Assembly (NCBI GenBank): GCA_007133995.1
Contig: SLLP01000093.1
Location: forward strand, 1 to 16,706
Direction of reading: 5' to 3'
Source: Balneolales bacterium
Lineage (GTDB): Bacteria > Bacteroidota > Rhodothermia > Balneolales > Natronogracilivirgulaceae
DNA length: 16,706 bases
Below the pieces are notes generated by a model, which was not told the origin of the DNA, searched no databases, and worked only from the letters and a program-made list of their open reading frames with translations. Both the position numbers and the translations under genes were made by a program. Positions 13,256-16,706 of this stretch are shown here, piece by piece. How positions within the stretch are numbered: position 1 is the first letter of the stretch; each line of letters begins with the position of its first letter.

Positions 13256-16075
13256 ATGCGCACAGTTATTTCATTTTTTTTCATCCTGATGTTTCCTGTT
13301 GCAGGAATGCTACCCGGTCAGCTGCCGGGTCATTTTGAACAGGCATTAAAACTCACCGCCCAACCGAAATCGCCATCAGAATTCCTCGGCTATCAGCCAG
13401 GCGACCGATTCACCCGCCATCATGACATTGTTGCCTATGTGAGACATGTGGCTGATGAAAGTCCGAATGTCATGTGGAAACAGTATGGCGAAAGTTACAG
13501 CCACCGCCCGCTTTTTGCAGTTTTTGTGAGCTCGGAGGTAAACCTGCGCGCATTGGACACCATCCGTGTGAACAACCGGAAAATGGCAGGTCTTGATGCC
13601 GGTGACATCGAAGGCAGAACGGTCTCTATTCTTTGGATGAGCTACGGTATTCACGGAAATGAATCTTCGAGTCCGGAGGCGGCCATGCAGACACTTTACG
13701 AGCTGGCGACCGGGGCTGCATCAGTCGGGAATTCTGCATCCAGCACAGGAGATTCGTCAACGGATGAGTCATCAACAAAAGTTTCTGTACCGGGCAGCCC
13801 GTATATGTCAGCCGATATCGCAGAATGGCTTGAAAATACGGTGGTAGTCATCGATCCGGTCCTGAATCCGGACGGACGCGAACGCTATGTCAGCTGGTTC
13901 GATCAGACCCAGGGACGCAGGCCCGATCCGCGGCTGGAGACGCGCGAGCATGACGAGCCCTGGCCGGGCGCCCGCACCAATCACTACTATTTCGACCTGA
14001 ATCGCGACTGGGTCTGGCAGACACAGATCGAAACGCGTCAGCGCGCCGCCTTCTACCATCTCTGGATGCCGCACGTCCATGTCGATTTCCATGAGATGTT
14101 CACCAATGACTACTATTTTCCTCCGGCTGCCGAACCGTTCCACGGGGCGATCACGGCCTGGCAGCGGGAGTTTCAGCACAAGATCGGCCGCAACCATGCC
14201 GCCCGTTTCGACCGGCGCCATGAGCGCTACTTCACTGCCGAAATTTTCGACCTGTTCTATCCGGGCTATGGTGACACCTGGCCGACATTCAACGGGGCCA
14301 TCGGCATGACCTACGAGCAGATGGGCCACAGCCGGGCGGGGACCAAAATGATTGATGAACACGGCGACACGCTTACGCTGGCCGATCGTATCCGAAACCA
14401 CCACGAAGCGGGTCTCTCTACTGTGGAGGTGACCGCACGGAACAGCGAGCGGCTCCTGCACGAATTCCGCGAGTATTTCCGCCGGGCGCAGGAGGAACCT
14501 GCCGGCCGCTATTCCGCCTTTGTGGTCAGCGGCGAGAACCACTCCGACCGTATCATCGCCCTTCTGGATTTCCTGGACCACCAGGAGATCCGCTATGAAA
14601 GGGCCGAAGAGGGACTCCGGTTTACGGGCCGGCACTACGCCACCGGAGAGGAGCAGCGCCGCCGTATTGCTGACAGCGATATCGTGGTGCCCGTGAGACA
14701 ACCGAAAGGGGTGCTGGCCCATGTCCTGTTCGACCCCGATCCCTCCGTGGTGCTGGCCGACTCCAATACGTACGATATCACGGCCTGGGCGCTGCCCTAC
14801 GCATTCGGATTGGATGCCTGGGCCACAAGCGAACGTATCCGTACCACCAGCGAGCCGGTCCGGACAACCACCAGTTATCGACCGGTGACACAGTCCGGCA
14901 GTCGAAACGGCAGTCGAAACGGCAGTCGAAATGTGGCAACAGGTGAAGTGCATGTGGCTGGGGCGGCTGCGAATGCGGCAGCTGCGAATAACGTGTCTGC
15001 GGATGAAGATTATGCCTGGCTGATGGCCTGGGGGGATGTTCGCGACGCCGCTTTTGTGGCCGGCCTGCTCAACCACGAAGTGCGCCTGAGCATCACCGAG
15101 CGGGCATTCACCACGTCCGGACGCACCTGGCCCTCCGGAACGGTCGTTATCACACGCCGCGCAAACCTGCATCTGGGCAACCGCCTGCCGCACATCATCG
15201 ATCGCATGGCCGCCCGGCACGACCGCTTCGTACAGGCTGTATCCACAGGACTCACCGACCACGGTGTTGATCTCGGTTCGCCCCATGTCCATCCGATGAA
15301 AAAACCGGTGATTGCCGTACCTTCCGGCAGCAGTATCCGGTCCAACCAGCTTGGCGAAATCCGGCACTTTTTCGACTACACACTTGAATACCCCGTTGCT
15401 GTCTTCGAACAAAAGCGCATCTCAAGATTCCCGCTGAATGATTATAACGTGCTGATCCTGCCGGACGGACACTACACTGACTGGCAGGATGCTGATTGGG
15501 ATCGCATTATGGAGTGGGTTCGCAGGGGTGGGCGTTTGATTGTTTTTCCTGGTGTCCTGAACTCGCTTTCCGCCCGTGAAGAAGTGTCCCTCACTCTGCG
15601 CAGTTTTGAAGCACTTGATGGCCTCGATTCCGACCCGTATGCCGGTACAAAAGGGACCTACGACAGGCCGGATGCCGCATTTCCTCCCAATGATCTTCGA
15701 TTTGAAGATCGTCGAAGGCGATCACTGGATCGGCAAGTCAGTGGTGCGGTATTCCGGGTGGAACTGGATGACAGCCACCCGCTGGCTTATGGTCTCGGAT
15801 CCGAATATGCCGCACTCAAGCGCGGTACGGTTTTGCCGGACCTGCTCTCTGAAGGATGGAATGTTGGACGTGTCAACGAGGAAAATCCGCTTCTGGGGGG
15901 ATGGGCCGGTTTTCAGGCGAAACAGCTTGCGGCGGGATCCCTTGCAGCCGGTACGCTGACCATGGGTCAGGGCCAGATCGTTATACTGGCCGACAATCCG
16001 CTCTTCCGCGGATTCTGGCGCAACGGGCAACTGTTGTTTTCGAATGCAATATTTCAGGCATGGATTGCCCGTTGA
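13256..16075 (+). CDS. Secreted M14-family zinc metallopeptidase with GATase1-like C-terminal domain
   Basis: This 939-residue exported peptidase has a hydrophobic signal sequence (1-25, MRTVISFFFILMFPVAG). The M14 carboxypeptidase domain covers about 45-400: SYGIHGNESSSPEA with zinc ligands His133 and Glu136, NPDGRERY (204-211), DLNRDW with Asn249/Arg250 for the substrate carboxylate, VDFHEM with His279 as third ligand, and GMTYEQMG with Glu354 as the likely general base. The C-terminal part (about 680-930) looks like the GATase1-like domain of these large Bacteroidota-type M14 proteins, with DYNVLILPDGHY (729-740) and WVRRGGRLIVFPG (754-766). The substrate is unknown, probably peptides outside the cytoplasm. 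Two low-complexity insertions stand out: Ser/Thr-rich 151-181 and 524-584 with DNA repeats. GAAGG at 13244-13248 supports the start. Catalytic residues are intact. Confidence 0.9.
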   Translation: MRTVISFFFILMFPVAGMLPGQLPGHFEQALKLTAQPKSPSEFLGYQPGDRFTRHHDIVAYVRHVADESPNVMWKQYGESYSHRPLFAVFVSSEVNLRALDTIRVNNRKMAGLDAGDIEGRTVSILWMSYGIHGNESSSPEAAMQTLYELATGAASVGNSASSTGDSSTDESSTKVSVPGSPYMSADIAEWLENTVVVIDPVLNPDGRERYVSWFDQTQGRRPDPRLETREHDEPWPGARTNHYYFDLNRDWVWQTQIETRQRAAFYHLWMPHVHVDFHEMFTNDYYFPPAAEPFHGAITAWQREFQHKIGRNHAARFDRRHERYFTAEIFDLFYPGYGDTWPTFNGAIGMTYEQMGHSRAGTKMIDEHGDTLTLADRIRNHHEAGLSTVEVTARNSERLLHEFREYFRRAQEEPAGRYSAFVVSGENHSDRIIALLDFLDHQEIRYERAEEGLRFTGRHYATGEEQRRRIADSDIVVPVRQPKGVLAHVLFDPDPSVVLADSNTYDITAWALPYAFGLDAWATSERIRTTSEPVRTTTSYRPVTQSGSRNGSRNGSRNVATGEVHVAGAAANAAAANNVSADEDYAWLMAWGDVRDAAFVAGLLNHEVRLSITERAFTTSGRTWPSGTVVITRRANLHLGNRLPHIIDRMAARHDRFVQAVSTGLTDHGVDLGSPHVHPMKKPVIAVPSGSSIRSNQLGEIRHFFDYTLEYPVAVFEQKRISRFPLNDYNVLILPDGHYTDWQDADWDRIMEWVRRGGRLIVFPGVLNSLSAREEVSLTLRSFEALDGLDSDPYAGTKGTYDRPDAAFPPNDLRFEDRRRRSLDRQVSGAVFRVELDDSHPLAYGLGSEYAALKRGTVLPDLLSEGWNVGRVNEENPLLGGWAGFQAKQLAAGSLAAGTLTMGQGQIVILADNPLFRGFWRNGQLLFSNAIFQAWIAR
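14897..14932 (+). repeat. 12-bp tandem repeat (three copies) in the M14 peptidase gene
   Basis: The unit ggcagtcgaaac occurs three times in a row, the last copy ending in t. It encodes SGSRNGSRNGSRN at residues 547-559, within a linker between the catalytic region and the following domain. Confidence 0.95.
14963..14989 (+). repeat. 15-bp-period repeat in the M14 peptidase gene
   Basis: gcggctgcgaat (14963-14974) recurs as gcagctgcgaat (14978-14989). It encodes the Ala/Asn run AAANAAAANN right after the SRNG repeats, in the same linker. Confidence 0.75.
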
Positions 16076-16150
16076 GCCTGCTGCAGAAGTGAGACCGTAT
16101 TCAGGCTGACCGGAATTTGCTTAACCTGAAAGATAACCCGAAGGATATAA

Positions 16151-16187
16151 AAAAAGGAGCCTCGCGAATAATGCAAAGCTCCTTTTT
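16151..16187. terminator. Strong intrinsic terminator, likely bidirectional, between the M14 and SusD-like genes
   Basis: AAAAAGGAGC (16151-16160) pairs perfectly with GCTCCTTTTT (16178-16187) around a 17-nt loop. Because the arms are A-run and T-run flanked, each strand gives a GC stem followed by a U-tract. It lies 75 bp after the M14 stop and about 130 bp after the SusD-like stop on the other strand. The rest of 16076-16319 shows nothing else except a small hairpin (TTTCG/CGAAA) right after the SusD-like stop. Confidence 0.85.
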
Positions 16188-16319
16188 AACAAGCGCACCC
16201 GACAGGGCGTACTCACTTGGGAGAGTGTGTTGTAATTGCTTTCCGGTTGATGAGTGATCTGTCGAGATTAGTGTTTATAAGTGTTCTGTTTTTGAGCCTT
16301 CTTTTGTTTCGTCACGAAA

Positions 16320-16706
16320 TTACTGATCCCACCACACCCGGTCTGTAAGACTGACACTCGGAACGTTGGCGCTATTGGTGTTGATTTCACCCTGAGAATA
16401 GGGCCAGCGCCTCGGGATCTGGTTCAGTACCGCACTTTCGGCGATCTCGAGTTGCGGGATTCCCGTTCTTCTCCAGTCGGAAAAGATTTCGGGTTGAAGG
16501 AACAGGGCAACATGTTTGTGGGTCATCAACCGTGCCAGTCCTTCGCCGTCCTGAAGTGAAGCAGCCGTTTCGGATGCCTGGGCAGCAACGTAGTCCGCAT
16601 CCGCTTCGCCGGTCACCAGCTCAAGAGAAGAGATGATGGCCTCATTCATGGCATCAGCTGCCGGACCATACTGGCCAAGCCGGAAACGTGCTTCCGCTTC
16701 CAGAAA
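16320..16706 (-). CDS. SusD/RagB-like outer-membrane nutrient-binding lipoprotein, C-terminal fragment
   Basis: The 128 codons visible are the 3' end of a gene whose start lies beyond the right edge. The frame stays open to the last base, adding FLEAEARFRLGQYGPAADA before the first visible Met. The sequence fits the end of the SusD family. A TPR-like helix LEAEARFRLGQ is followed by HKHVALFLQPEIFSDWRRTGIPQLEI (the common 'E.w.D.RRtG.P' block), then IPRRWPYSQGEINTN and the terminal VWWDQ. SusD proteins bind nutrients such as glycans or peptides on the cell surface and work with a SusC/RagA TonB-dependent transporter. By family convention susC would lie upstream, to the right of the window. The substrate cannot be inferred; the secreted peptidase on the other strand is only a weak hint. 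Confidence 0.9.
   Translation of the reverse strand, partial: FLEAEARFRLGQYGPAADAMNEAIISSLELVTGEADADYVAAQASETAASLQDGEGLARLMTHKHVALFLQPEIFSDWRRTGIPQLEIAESAVLNQIPRRWPYSQGEINTNSANVPSVSLTDRVWWDQ

Noticed and set aside
13808..15412. Minus-strand open frame of 534 codons lying wholly inside the M14 peptidase gene
   Set aside because: The plus-strand frame encodes a full catalytic M14 protein with conserved motifs. The antisense frame has no recognisable domain and arises from GC-rich codon use.

Overview
The window most likely comes from a moderate-GC member of the Bacteroidota/Balneolota/Rhodothermota (FCB) assemblage. This is inferred from three things. A SusD/RagB-type outer-membrane lipoprotein runs off the right edge. 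A long secreted M14 metallopeptidase of the kind with a C-terminal glutamine-amidotransferase-like domain is present. Several genes also lack a clear Shine-Dalgarno sequence. A species cannot be named from sequence alone. No mobile element, CRISPR array, rRNA or tRNA was seen.

Layout, left to right. Positions 1-1866 (minus strand): the 5' end of an amidohydrolase-like gene cut by the window edge, a YdjM/DUF457-type membrane metal-dependent hydrolase, and a DoxX-family membrane protein. A UUCG-loop hairpin sits immediately before the start codon of the DUF457 gene. Positions 2192-3118 (plus): an exported DUF1684 protein, which converges on a minus-strand pair made of methylmalonyl-CoA epimerase (3188-3673) and, upstream of it, DNA polymerase X with a PHP exonuclease domain (3698-5461). 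After a 306-bp divergent intergenic region with repeats, the plus strand carries addB and addA (5768-13088), an overlapping pair encoding both subunits of an AddAB-type helicase-nuclease. Next come a secreted M14 zinc carboxypeptidase-like protein (13256-16075), a strong terminator that could work in both directions, and the C-terminal part of a SusD-like protein on the minus strand.

Functionally, the centre is a DNA-repair cluster: PolX (gap filling and end processing) lies back to back with AddAB (double-strand-break end resection). The flanks are membrane, export and nutrient-acquisition genes. AddA has intact helicase and nuclease motifs. AddB keeps the nuclease residues but shows no Walker A motif and none of the cysteines that form the Fe-S staple in Bacillus-type AddB.

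The most unusual signal is scattered across genes. Short imperfect DNA repeats, mostly tandem, with periods that are multiples of three (9, 12, 15, 21 and 27 bp), lie in frame in the epimerase N-terminus, at four places in AddA and at two in the M14 peptidase. They encode low-complexity linkers or tails. A similar 24-bp-spaced repeat lies in the non-coding polX-addB region. No complete new defence or mobile system was recognised.
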